A stretch of 64,000 nucleotides of DNA from Dyella_A ginsengisoli (GTDB lineage: Bacteria > Pseudomonadota > Gammaproteobacteria > Xanthomonadales > Rhodanobacteraceae): NCBI RefSeq assembly GCF_044904665.1, contig NZ_JADIKM010000001.1, forward strand, positions 930,001-994,000, in the 5' to 3' direction. Below, piece after piece: positions 52,803 to 60,849 of this stretch (position 1 is the first letter of the stretch; every line of letters begins with the position of its first letter). The translations under genes and the position numbers were made by a program. The notes beneath the pieces were generated by a model. The model was not told the origin of the DNA and did no database searches. It saw nothing but the letters and a program-made list of their open reading frames with translations.

Positions 52803-53278
52803 TGAGCGAACAGCCTCTCCCGCGCGAAATCCGCTGCGTGCTGGTACCGGCGGGCGATCTGCGCCTGCTGCTGCCCAACGCGACGGTCGCCGAAGTGATC
52901 ACGTTGCCCACACCCGAGCCGGTGGAAGGCGCGCCCGACTGGCTGCTCGGTCGCATCGCGTGGCGTGGCTGGCGCGTGCCGCTGGTGTCCTTCACCCGCC
53001 TGGCCGGCGCCGGCGAGGGCGATCCGGACCTGGCCGTGCGCGTGGCGGTGCTGAAGGCGCTGGGCGGCAATCCGGAGCTGCCCTTCATCGCCGTGCTCAC
53101 CCAGGGTTTCCCGCGCCTGACCACGCTCAACTCCGAGCTGATCATCCCCACGCACGATGGCACCGCGCTGCCGCCCGGCGTGCGCGCGCACGTGCTGGTG
53201 CGCGACGACATGGCGGTGATTCCCGATCTGGAAATGATCGAGCGCGAACTGGGTGACCTGGTCGCCGCCGAGGCCTGA
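52802..53278 (+). CDS. chpC: CheW-like protein ChpC
   Basis: This 158-residue CheW-domain protein ends the operon. CVLVPAGDLRLLLPNATVAEV, then PDWLLGRIAWRGWRVPLVSF, is the CheW fold in the form found in ChpC. ATG overlaps the chpB stop by one base. The family is thought to link further receptors to ChpA. Sequence is less conserved than PilI. A hairpin without a T-run follows. Confidence 0.88.
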   Translation: MSEQPLPREIRCVLVPAGDLRLLLPNATVAEVITLPTPEPVEGAPDWLLGRIAWRGWRVPLVSFTRLAGAGEGDPDLAVRVAVLKALGGNPELPFIAVLTQGFPRLTTLNSELIIPTHDGTALPPGVRAHVLVRDDMAVIPDLEMIERELGDLVAAEA

Positions 53279-53298
53279 GTCTTTCGCCGGATCCCTGC

Positions 53299-53323
53299 AA
53301 CGGCGCACCTCCGGTGCGCCGTT
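53299..53323. terminator. Hairpin between convergent chpC and rsmE
   Basis: AACGGCGCACC (53299-53309) pairs perfectly with GGTGCGCCGTT (53313-53323) around TCC. Only CGCGTTT follows, so it is a weak intrinsic terminator or a bidirectional transcript end. Confidence 0.6.
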
Positions 53324-53337
53324 CGCGTTTACGCGGC

Positions 53338-54072
53338 TCAGAGATCGCCGTGCAGCGCCTGCAAGGCGGCCAGCGCCGCCAGCCCCGCCGTTTCGGTACG
53401 CAGGATGCGTGGCCCCAGCTGCAGTCCATGGAACCCATGCGCGAGCAGCGCCGCCACGTCGCGTTCGCCCAGTCCGCCTTCCGGACCCACCACCAGCAAC
53501 GCGCCGTCGGATGTCGGTGTCAGCTCGCGAGGGCGACAGCTGCCGTCCGGCAGCAAGGCCAGGCGCAGCGCGCCACCAGCCAGCCGATCCAGCCATGCCG
53601 ACAGCGGCTGCGGCGGGACGATCGAAGGCAGCACGGCCCGGCCGCTCTGCTCGCAGGCGCTGGCGATGACTGCCTGCCAGTGTGCCAGCCGCTTGGCCGC
53701 GCGATCGGCGTCGAGCCTCACCTCGGAGCGTTCGGTCAGCACCGGCACGATGGCGCTCACGCCCAGCTCGGTGGCCTTCTGCACGATCAGGTCCATCTTC
53801 TCGCCGCGCGCCACCGCTTGGGCCAATACCAGCGGCAGCGGCGATTCGCTCGCCACCGCGGTGCGCTCGCCGATCGCCACGCTGACCTGGCGCTTGCCCG
53901 CTTCGGTGATGGTGGCGGCGTAGTCGTGGCCATCGCCGTTGAACAGCACCAGCGGATCGCCCGCACCCAGCCGCAGCACGCGCGCCACGTGTTCGGCGGC
54001 CTGCGCGGGCAGGGCGAGCGAGCTGCCGACGGTCAGCGGCTGGTGGTCGACGTGGATGCGGATGGTGCGCAT
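53338..54072 (-). CDS. rsmE: 16S rRNA (uracil-1498-N3) methyltransferase
   Basis: RsmE has 244 residues: N-terminal PUA-like part (about 1-70, EHVARVLRLGAGDPLVLFNG) and a SPOUT trefoil-knot domain (KMDLIVQKATELGV, LVVGPEGGLGERD, LGPRILRTETA). It methylates U1498 of 16S rRNA using SAM. ATG at 54072 gives the family start MRTIRIHV. It lies 65 bp after bioA on the same strand, a common neighbourhood in gammaproteobacteria. Confidence 0.95.
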   Translation of the reverse strand: MRTIRIHVDHQPLTVGSSLALPAQAAEHVARVLRLGAGDPLVLFNGDGHDYAATITEAGKRQVSVAIGERTAVASESPLPLVLAQAVARGEKMDLIVQKATELGVSAIVPVLTERSEVRLDADRAAKRLAHWQAVIASACEQSGRAVLPSIVPPQPLSAWLDRLAGGALRLALLPDGSCRPRELTPTSDGALLVVGPEGGLGERDVAALLAHGFHGLQLGPRILRTETAGLAALAALQALHGDL

Positions 54073-54137
54073 GGAGGGCACGCTGCGTTGCGAAACGCCA
54101 AGGATAGCCGAGCGCGCCCGCGCGACGCCCCGCGCGC

Positions 54138-55502
54138 TTACCGCCGCAGCGCGCGTTCGACACCGGCGACGGCGGTGTCCACGAGGTGGTCCAGTTCGTC
54201 CGTCGTGGTCACGTAGGGCGGCATGAAGTAGACGATGTTGCCCAGCGGGCGGAGCAGGGCACCGTGCTTCAGTCCGTGCAAATACACCTCCAGACCGCGC
54301 CGCTCGCCAGCCGGGAAAGGCCGGCGCGTGGCCTTGTCGGCGACCAGCTCGACCGCGGCGATCAATCCGGTCTGACGAACGTCCGCCACGTGCGGGTGAT
54401 CGCGCAGCGGCGCGAGGCGGCCGGCCAGATGGGCGGCCAGCGCGCGATTGCGTTCCAGCACCGGCTCCTCGCGGAAGATCGCCAGTGTCTCCAGCGCCAC
54501 GCGGCAGGCCAGCGGGTTGCCGGTGTAGCTGTGCGAGTGCAGGAAGGCCTTGCCGGCGCTGTATTCGGCGTAGAACGCCTCGTACACCCGCTCGGTGGTG
54601 AGCACGGCCGACAGCGCCATGAAGCCGGCAGTGAGCCCTTTGGACAGGCACAGGAAGTCGGGCGACACGTCCGCCTGCTCGCAGGCGAACAGCGTGCCGG
54701 TGCGGCCGAAGCCGACCGCGATCTCGTCGGCGATGAAGTGCACGTCGAACTCGTCGCACAGCGCGCGCAGGCCGGCGAGGTAATCCGGGTGGTACATGCG
54801 CATGCCGCCGGCGCACTGCACCAGCGGCTCGACGATCACCGCGCAGGTCTCATGGGCATGCTGTTCCAGCAGCGCGCGCAGCTCGAGCAATCGACGTGCG
54901 GCAAGCTGCTGCGGCGTCTCGCCGGGCTCGCCTTCGTAGGTGTCGGGCGAGGGCGCCAGGATCGGCGTCAGCAGCAGCGGCGCGTAGGTCTTGCGGTACA
55001 GCGCCACGTCGCTCACCGAGAGCGCACCCAGCGTCTCGCCGTGATAGCTGCCAGTGAGCGCGATGAAGCGCGTCTTCTCGCCGTGGCCCTGGTTGAGCCA
55101 GTAGTGGAAGCTCATCTTCAGCGCCACTTCGATCGCCGCCGAGCCGTTGTCGGCGAGGAACACCCGATCGAGGCCCGGCGGCGTGATGCGCACAAGCTCC
55201 TCGGCCAGCGCGATCGCCGGCTCATGGGTGAAGCCGGCGAAGATCACGTGCTCCAGCTGTCGCGCCTGGTCGGCCAGCGCCGCCGCGATGCGTGGGTTGG
55301 CGTGGCCGAACAGGTTGGTCCACCAGGAACTGATGCCGTCCAGATAGCGGCGGCCGTCGGCGTCGATCAGCCAGGCGCCCTCGCCGCGCACGATCGGCAC
55401 CATCGGGATGCGCTCGTGGTCGTGCATCTGGGTGCAGGGGTGCCAGAGGTGGCGGAGGTCGCGCTGGGCGAGCGCGCGGTTGCTGCGGTCGTGCGTGGTC
55501 AT
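54138..55502 (-). CDS. bioA: Adenosylmethionine-8-amino-7-oxononanoate aminotransferase
   Basis: BioA has 454 residues and makes 7,8-diaminopelargonate in biotin synthesis with PLP. DLRHLWHPCTQMHDHE and GISSWWTNLFGHANPRI are the typical N-terminal motifs; NGSAAIEVALKMSFHYW, SYHGETLGA, ADEIAVGFGRTG and the PLP lysine in LSKGLTAGFMAL are intact. ATG at 55502; a longer open frame upstream is a shadow of gspN. Other bio genes are not in the window. Its start region faces the divergent gspN gene. Confidence 0.95.
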   Translation of the reverse strand: MTTHDRSNRALAQRDLRHLWHPCTQMHDHERIPMVPIVRGEGAWLIDADGRRYLDGISSWWTNLFGHANPRIAAALADQARQLEHVIFAGFTHEPAIALAEELVRITPPGLDRVFLADNGSAAIEVALKMSFHYWLNQGHGEKTRFIALTGSYHGETLGALSVSDVALYRKTYAPLLLTPILAPSPDTYEGEPGETPQQLAARRLLELRALLEQHAHETCAVIVEPLVQCAGGMRMYHPDYLAGLRALCDEFDVHFIADEIAVGFGRTGTLFACEQADVSPDFLCLSKGLTAGFMALSAVLTTERVYEAFYAEYSAGKAFLHSHSYTGNPLACRVALETLAIFREEPVLERNRALAAHLAGRLAPLRDHPHVADVRQTGLIAAVELVADKATRRPFPAGERRGLEVYLHGLKHGALLRPLGNIVYFMPPYVTTTDELDHLVDTAVAGVERALRR

Positions 55503-55570
55503 CCGGCTATGATCGTGGGCTCGCGCCGGGCACTCAAGCCGCGCGCTCGATTCAGGCCGGAGTCCGTGCG

Positions 55571-56350
55571 TTGACGTGGTGGAAGAAACTGCTGCTGGGC
55601 CTTGCCGCGCTGCTCGTCGCACTGGCGTTGCTGGTGTGGTTTGCGCCGGCGCGCTGGGTTGCGCCGATGGTCGAGACGCGGCTGCACGGCGCGCAGCTGC
55701 GCGAGGTGTCGGGCAGCGTGTGGGACGGTCGCGTGGGCGAGCTGGTGCTGGCCGATGGCACGGTGCTGGGCCGGTTGGACTGGCAGCTGTCGCGCCGCGC
55801 CCTGTTCGGCCAGGTACGCCTGCATGCGGCGATCGACGGACCGGTGATACGCGGTCACGGTGATTTCGCGCGCGACGGCGACAGCGCCAGCTGGCGCGGC
55901 GTGCAGCTGCACGTTGCGCTGGACGCGCTGTCGCATCCACCGACGACACCCTGGGGCATGCCGCGCGGCGAACTGGTGCTGGATCTGGCGCAACTGCAGG
56001 TGCTCAACGGCTGGCCCGACAGCGTGTCCGGCCGCGTGCGCTGGCCGCGCGCAACCATGCAGACACCGCAGGCCACCGTCGCCCTGGGCGACCTGATGGC
56101 TGAGCTCAGCGGCAGCCACGGCGTGATTCGCGCCGATCTGCGCGACGGCGGCAACGGTCCCCTGGCGCTGGCCGGCGTGGTCCAGCTGAGCCCGATCGGC
56201 TGGCGCCTCGACGCGCGTCTGTCCGCGCGCGACCACGAACCTGCACTGCAGCGCTGGCTGGCTCGCCTGGGCCCGCCCGATGCGCAAGGTGTCACCCATC
56301 TTCAACGCGGCGCCGGAGTGGGCGCCCTGTCTGCCGGAGCCTCCCGATGA
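55571..56350 (+). CDS. gspN: Type II secretion system protein N-like
   Basis: This 259-residue protein has an N-terminal membrane anchor (about 5-25, LLLGLAALLVALALLVWF) and a periplasmic beta-rich part with the GspN hallmarks REVSGSVWDG and LGRLDWQLSRRALF. TTG at 55571 is the start (TTG-ACG-TGG-TGG). TATGAT at 55508-55513 may be the promoter -10. No other gsp genes are near, so the T2SS itself must be elsewhere. It could help lipase export, though the lipase lies downstream on the other strand. It overlaps the next gene by 4 bp. Confidence 0.8.
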   Translation: MTWWKKLLLGLAALLVALALLVWFAPARWVAPMVETRLHGAQLREVSGSVWDGRVGELVLADGTVLGRLDWQLSRRALFGQVRLHAAIDGPVIRGHGDFARDGDSASWRGVQLHVALDALSHPPTTPWGMPRGELVLDLAQLQVLNGWPDSVSGRVRWPRATMQTPQATVALGDLMAELSGSHGVIRADLRDGGNGPLALAGVVQLSPIGWRLDARLSARDHEPALQRWLARLGPPDAQGVTHLQRGAGVGALSAGASR

Positions 56351-57123
56351 CGCTTGCCGACCTCACCCCCGCCCTGGCCGCCGCCCGCGAGGCCGCCGCC
56401 GCCGCCGCCGAGGTGATCCTGCACTACTGGCGCAAGGGCGTCGACGTGGAGCTGAAGTCCGACGACACGCCGGTCACCGTCGCCGACCGCGAGGCCGAGC
56501 TGGCGATCCGCCGCATCCTCACCGCCGCGCTGCCGGAGGCGGCGATCTACGGCGAGGAGTTCGGCCTCGACGGTGAGCGCGACGGCCTGCTGTGGCTGGT
56601 CGATCCGCTGGACGGCACCAAGAGTTTCGTGCGGCGCACGCCATTCTTTTCCACTCAGATCGCGCTGATGCACGCTGGCGAGCTGGTGCTGGGCGTGTCC
56701 AGCGCGCCGGTGTACGGCGAGACGATGTGGGCACACGCCGGCGGCGGCGCCTGGATCGACGGCAGCCGCGTGAGCGTGGCGCCGACTGCGTCGATGGCGC
56801 AGGCGTCCATTTCCACCGGCAACGTCAAGACGCTCACCGCCGACGCGCGCTGGGCCGCGCTGGGGCAGATGATCCGCGACGCCAACCGCATCCGTGGCTA
56901 CGGCGATTTCTGCCACTACCACCTGCTGGCGCGCGGCAGCCTCGATCTGGTGATCGAGTCCGACGTCAACATCCTCGACGTGGCGGCACTGGCGGTGATC
57001 GTGCGCGAGGCCGGCGGCGTGTTCACCGACCTGGATGGCGCGCCTCTCACGCTGGAGTCGCGCAGCGTGCTGGCCGGTACGCCCGCCCTGCACGCCGACG
57101 CGCTGGCGCGACTGCGCCGCTGA
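56347..57123 (+). CDS. hisN: Inositol-monophosphatase-family phosphatase, likely histidinol-phosphatase HisN
   Basis: This Mg-dependent phosphatase has 258 residues. Metal sites are in DTPVTVADREAE, IYGEEFG, and LVDPLDGTKSFVRR, with LDVAALAVIVREAGGVFTDLDG at the C-terminus. DGTKSFVRR-TPFF resembles HisN-type histidinol phosphatases more than SuhB. It overlaps gspN (ATGA). Whether it truly serves histidine synthesis depends on whether hisB in this genome carries the phosphatase domain. It is related in fold to cysQ at 59918. Confidence 0.8.
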   Translation: MTLADLTPALAAAREAAAAAAEVILHYWRKGVDVELKSDDTPVTVADREAELAIRRILTAALPEAAIYGEEFGLDGERDGLLWLVDPLDGTKSFVRRTPFFSTQIALMHAGELVLGVSSAPVYGETMWAHAGGGAWIDGSRVSVAPTASMAQASISTGNVKTLTADARWAALGQMIRDANRIRGYGDFCHYHLLARGSLDLVIESDVNILDVAALAVIVREAGGVFTDLDGAPLTLESRSVLAGTPALHADALARLRR

Positions 57124-57181
57124 GCTCGAAGAGATCGCTTCGCGCGAGCCCGCCGCCTGCTTCCTGTGGGTGCGCCGCGGC

Positions 57182-58147
57182 TCAGCGCGCCGCGTGCAGC
57201 AGACCCGTCTGCCACATCGCCTGCACCTGCAGCCGCTCCGGTCCCTTGAAGTGATGGTCGAGCAGCTGCTGCAGCGCGACTCGTCGCTGCGCCCCGTCCA
57301 ACGATGGATCGCCCTCTACGGCGGACGCCTCGGCCGCAAACGCGTCGAGTCGCTGCTGCCACTGCGCGCGCTGGCGATCCAGTGCATCGAGCCGATCCGC
57401 CGCGGCGTTGCCCCAGGTGGCCGCACGCTCGGCGTGCCGTTGTGCCGGCGTGAAGGAGGGCGCGGCGAGCTGATCGGTCTGCGCCTGGATGGTGCTGGCC
57501 ATGGTGGCCAACGCGCGTTCGTCCGCGACCGCATCATCGGGCGTGTCGGCGTGGGCCAGCTGACGCAGCAGGCGCGCGTCGTCGGCATCGGCGGTGGGAT
57601 AGAACGCCTGCGCCAGCGCGGGGCCGAGCAGGCGTGCGCGCAGCGCCCGGTCCTGCGCGAGGCGGGCCGCCAGGTCGCCACCACCCGGTGCGGCCAGTGC
57701 CGTGCGCGCCTGTTGATAGGCGACGTAGCGCCCAAACAGCTCCATCACCGCGGCCTGCTGGCCGGCGTCGAGCGGGCGCCGCTGCAGATCCTCGCGCAGC
57801 AGCTGGCGGACGCCTTCCAGGTCGGTCTCGCCGAGCAGGCTGAGGTAGTAGTCGAACAGCCGCCGCAACGCCGGATCGGGTTCGACGCGGCCAGCGAAGC
57901 CGGTCGTCACGCCGCCATCCACCGCGGTGCCGCGCAGCGAGCCGTCGCGCAACGCGCGATGAGGATCGGTCCGCATCGGTGCGATGGCGGATGGCGAGCT
58001 GACGTATGCGCGGCTCGCGCCGGTTGTCGCGGCCTCGACGGCCGGTTCTGCCTGTGTCGTTGCCGGTGCACTGGCCCGCATGTGCCACAGCAACGCCAGC
58101 GCGGTCAGCGCGACGGCGCCTGCCAGTGCCAGGCTCGCGCGCTGCAT
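57182..58147 (-). CDS. lifO: Lipase chaperone (lipase-specific foldase LifO)
   Basis: This inner-membrane-anchored foldase has 321 residues: one membrane segment (about 4-22), an Ala/Pro/Thr-rich linker, then helical mini-domains. The family motif RLFDYYLSLLGE is intact near residue 91 (the RxxFDY(F/L)SxxGE signature needed for lipase activation). It holds the lipase during folding in the periplasm. Start overlaps the lipase stop as ATGA, the standard lip-lif arrangement. It is convergent with the hisN-like gene. Confidence 0.92.
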   Translation of the reverse strand: MQRASLALAGAVALTALALLWHMRASAPATTQAEPAVEAATTGASRAYVSSPSAIAPMRTDPHRALRDGSLRGTAVDGGVTTGFAGRVEPDPALRRLFDYYLSLLGETDLEGVRQLLREDLQRRPLDAGQQAAVMELFGRYVAYQQARTALAAPGGGDLAARLAQDRALRARLLGPALAQAFYPTADADDARLLRQLAHADTPDDAVADERALATMASTIQAQTDQLAAPSFTPAQRHAERAATWGNAAADRLDALDRQRAQWQQRLDAFAAEASAVEGDPSLDGAQRRVALQQLLDHHFKGPERLQVQAMWQTGLLHAAR

Positions 58148-59094
58148 CAGAGCCCCAGACCCTTGAGCCGGTTGGCCTGGCTGCGATACACGGCCACCGG
58201 GTCGGCCGAGAAAAGGCCGCGCAGACCGAACAGCTGGTTGACCTCGTCGAGGTGGTTCCAGCCGTAGTTGTCGCGGATCACCGTGCCCCAGTGGCTGGAG
58301 CAGCGGCCGACCAGCCCATCGTTGGCGCTGCCGAAGAAGAACAGGCTGCCCGCGCCGAGCAGGGCGTCGGAGGCATCGAAGCCGTTGGTGAGCACGCCGG
58401 TGCCGCCGTAGGAGAAGTAGCGGATGCCGTTGACCGAGGCGGCGCCGCTGCCGCAGGCGCTGGTCGGCGCTCCGGCGGGGAACTGCGCGTTGAACTGCGC
58501 AGTGCCCGCACTGGTGAGCTGGACCAGCGCATCCGTCGCATTCTGCGAGGACTGCCCGCCCGAGAAGCTGCTGATCAGGTCGGCCAGCGCGGTGGCGAAT
58601 CCTTCGGCGAGCGCTCGCTGCACGCTGCCGGCCGGCGCCAGCACGGCGATGCCGTCGGCCACCGCGCTGCCACGGTGCGGCGTGCCCGTGCTGGTCACCG
58701 AGGCGACCAGATCCGGCCGCACCGCCGCCACATAGCGGATGGTCAGGCCGCCCTGGCTGTGGCCGATCAGGTTGAACTTGCGATAGCCGTAGACGGCGCG
58801 CAGGTTGTCCAGCTGCGTGATGAGCTGGTTGCCGCGGGTGATGTCGCTGCCAAGCTGGCTCACGCTGGCCACGTACACGGTGGCGCCGCCGGCACGCAGA
58901 CCCTTGGTGATGCCGTACCAGTAGTCGACGCTGCCGAAGATCTGGTCGAAGCCGAACAGGCCGTGCACCAGCACGATGGGATAGCGCGTCTGGGTATAGG
59001 TGTCGGTGGCGCGGGCTGGTGCGGACCACAGGCCCGCTCCTCCCAGCAGTGCGACGGCGAGCAGGAGACGGGAGACAACGGCGAAACGACGCAT
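58147..59094 (-). CDS. Secreted triacylglycerol lipase (Pseudomonas/Burkholderia type I)
   Basis: This 315-residue enzyme has a signal peptide 1-29 (cleavage after ARA). HGLFGFD provides the oxyanion region; nucleophile S113 is in GHSQGG. Two cysteines (SACGSG and GRCSSH) can form the disulphide of subfamily I.1/I.2 lipases; NDGLVGRCSSHWG and WNHLDEVNQLFG contain the catalytic Asp/His neighbourhood and Ca site. It needs the foldase encoded next. An ATG 42 codons upstream lacks a reasonable N-terminus and is rejected. Confidence 0.92.
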   Translation of the reverse strand: MRRFAVVSRLLLAVALLGGAGLWSAPARATDTYTQTRYPIVLVHGLFGFDQIFGSVDYWYGITKGLRAGGATVYVASVSQLGSDITRGNQLITQLDNLRAVYGYRKFNLIGHSQGGLTIRYVAAVRPDLVASVTSTGTPHRGSAVADGIAVLAPAGSVQRALAEGFATALADLISSFSGGQSSQNATDALVQLTSAGTAQFNAQFPAGAPTSACGSGAASVNGIRYFSYGGTGVLTNGFDASDALLGAGSLFFFGSANDGLVGRCSSHWGTVIRDNYGWNHLDEVNQLFGLRGLFSADPVAVYRSQANRLKGLGL

Positions 59095-59363
59095 GGCAGA
59101 TTTCCTTGGCAAGGCGCGTGAGCGCGGGCGGAACGACACGACGTACGCGCCAGTATGTGCAGCCACCTTTGCCGCGCGCCATGCGAAAAAGTCAAAGAAA
59201 ATCAGGTATATGTGATGCATCGCAGCAGCCTCGCGCGGGCGCCGTGGCGCAGCCCGCGTGAGCGCGTGGTGCGTTCCATGTGCAAACGCAAGACGTATGG
59301 ACGCACTGCGGTGGGCAGCCTGTGTGCCACGGCCGTGTCGTCGGCGCAGGCTAGAATCGGCGG
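59095..59363. other. 269-bp divergent spacer between lipase and nudE
   Basis: It holds the lipase promoter (minus) and the nudE promoter. The region near the lipase has an AT-richer block (AAAAAGTCAAAGAAAATCAGG, split near 59190). TAGAAT at 59352-59357 is only 6 nt before the nudE ATG. No gene is supported. Confidence 0.5.
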
Positions 59364-59921
59364 ATGGCCAAACTACCGATCATCCATGCGCGGCGTGACG
59401 TCGCCCAGAGTCCGTTCCTGCGCGCCGAACAGCTGGATCTGGAGTTCTCCAACGGCGAGCGCCGCACCTACGAGCGGCTCAAGTCGCACGGTCTCGGCGC
59501 GGTGATCATCGTGCCGATGCTCGACGCCGACACCGTGCTGCTGGTGAACGAATACGCCGCCGGCCTCGGCCGCTTCGAGCTGGGCCTGCCGAAAGGCCGC
59601 CTGGACCAGGACGAGACAGTGGAGCAGGGCGCCGATCGCGAGTTGAAGGAGGAGGTGGGCTATGGCGCGCGCAAGCTCACCATCCTGCATCACCTCTCGC
59701 TCGCCCCTGCCTACATGACCCACATGGCCCACGTTGTGCTGGCGCAGGATCTCTACCCCGAGCGGCTGCAGGGCGATGAGCCGGAAGAGCTGGAAGTGGT
59801 GCCCTGGAAGCTGGCCGAGCTGCACACGCTGATCGCTCGCGACGACGTCACCGAAGGGCGCTCGATCGCCGCCCTGTTCATGGCCCGCGAGTACCTCGCC
59901 GGCCGGTTCCAGCGCGCATGA
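59364..59921 (+). CDS. nudE: ADP compounds hydrolase NudE
   Basis: This Nudix hydrolase of 185 residues cleaves ADP-ribose and similar compounds. The Nudix box is GLPKGRLDQDETVEQGADRE then LKEEVGY. KLPIIHARRDVAQSPFLRAEQ and the C-terminal WKLAEL fit NudE. It overlaps cysQ by 4 bp (ATGA); nudE-cysQ pairing is common and chemically sensible since both handle adenosine phosphates. A -10-like TAGAAT ends 6 nt before the ATG, so a leaderless or nearly leaderless message is possible. Confidence 0.94.
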   Translation: MAKLPIIHARRDVAQSPFLRAEQLDLEFSNGERRTYERLKSHGLGAVIIVPMLDADTVLLVNEYAAGLGRFELGLPKGRLDQDETVEQGADRELKEEVGYGARKLTILHHLSLAPAYMTHMAHVVLAQDLYPERLQGDEPEELEVVPWKLAELHTLIARDDVTEGRSIAALFMAREYLAGRFQRA

Positions 59922-60733
59922 GCGCCGCGCCGCTGTCACCCCTGCTGACTCAGGTCGCGGCGATCGCCGAGGCGGCCGGGCGGGCGATCATGGAGATCTA
60001 CGCCAGCGACTTCGCGGTGGAACACAAGGACGACCGCTCGCCGCTCACCGCGGCCGATCTCGCTGCGCAGACCGTGATCGCCGCCGGCCTCGCCGCGCTG
60101 CCCGAGGTGCTGCCGGTGATCTCCGAGGAAGCGATCGCCTGCGCCTGGGACGTGCGCCGCCACTGGCAGCGCTACTGGCTGGTCGACCCGCTCGACGGCA
60201 CCCGGGAGTTCGTCAAGCGCAACGGCGAGTTCACGGTGAATATTGCGCTGATCGACCACCATCGGCCGGTACTCGGCGTGGTGCTGGCACCGGTCACCGG
60301 CGAGACCTACGTGGCCGAACGCGGCCAGGGCGCGTGGATGCGCGCGGACGGTGGCGACTGGCAGGCGATCCGCAGCCGCGCCCTGGCCAATCCGCCGGTG
60401 GTCGCCGGCAGCCGCTCGCACGGCGGCACCGGCGAGGCGCTACTTGAACAGCTGCTCGGCGGCACCTACACCGCGCTGCCGATGGGCTCCTCGCTGAAGT
60501 TCTGCCTGATCGCCCGCGCCGATGCGGACGTCTATCTGCGCCGCGGTCCCACCAGCGAATGGGATACCGCCGCTGCCCAGTGCGTACTGGAAGAGGCCGG
60601 CGGCGCCGTGCTCGACCTGGAAGGCGCGCCGCTGCGCTACAACCGCGGCGAGTCGCTGCTCAATCCCGAGTTCATCGCGGTGGGCGACATCGACATCGAC
60701 TGGGCGACGCGGCTGGCCAAGAGCGAGCAGTGA
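59918..60733 (+). CDS. cysQ: 3'(2'),5'-bisphosphate nucleotidase CysQ
   Basis: This Mg-dependent phosphatase has 271 residues and removes PAP formed in sulphate assimilation. Metal ligands are in HKDDRSPLTAADLAA, ISEEAI and LVDPLDGTREFVKRNGEF (the FVK form is typical of CysQ). GPTSEWDTAAAQCVLEEAGG closes the site. The final residues KSEQ and the TGA are encoded by the start of repeat copy E, much as the nrdR tail is by copy C. Confidence 0.95.
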   Translation: MSAAPLSPLLTQVAAIAEAAGRAIMEIYASDFAVEHKDDRSPLTAADLAAQTVIAAGLAALPEVLPVISEEAIACAWDVRRHWQRYWLVDPLDGTREFVKRNGEFTVNIALIDHHRPVLGVVLAPVTGETYVAERGQGAWMRADGGDWQAIRSRALANPPVVAGSRSHGGTGEALLEQLLGGTYTALPMGSSLKFCLIARADADVYLRRGPTSEWDTAAAQCVLEEAGGAVLDLEGAPLRYNRGESLLNPEFIAVGDIDIDWATRLAKSEQ

Positions 60734-60846
60734 GTGGCGAGAAGTGAGGAACGAGAGAAAGATCCGGCGATGCGAGGCGGGGGCTTGCTTGACGCCACGC
60801 GAACGCACCTCTCCACTTTCACTCCTCTCCACTCACTCCTCATCTG
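60719..60846. repeat. Inverted repeat, GAGTGAG family, copy E (cysQ/mazG spacer)
   Basis: AAGAGCGAGCAGTGAGTGG at 60719-60737 contains the cysQ stop and differs from the equivalent in copy C by one base. The purine arm reaches about 60761 (GAGAGAAAG), the pyrimidine arm lies at about 60807-60842 and ends 7 nt before the mazG ATG. Confidence 0.85.
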
Positions 60847-60849
60847 CCC

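Noticed and set aside
56347..60733. hisN-like gene and cysQ as a recent duplication
   Set aside because: They share only the superfamily metal motifs; the surrounding sequence is too different for a recent duplicate.
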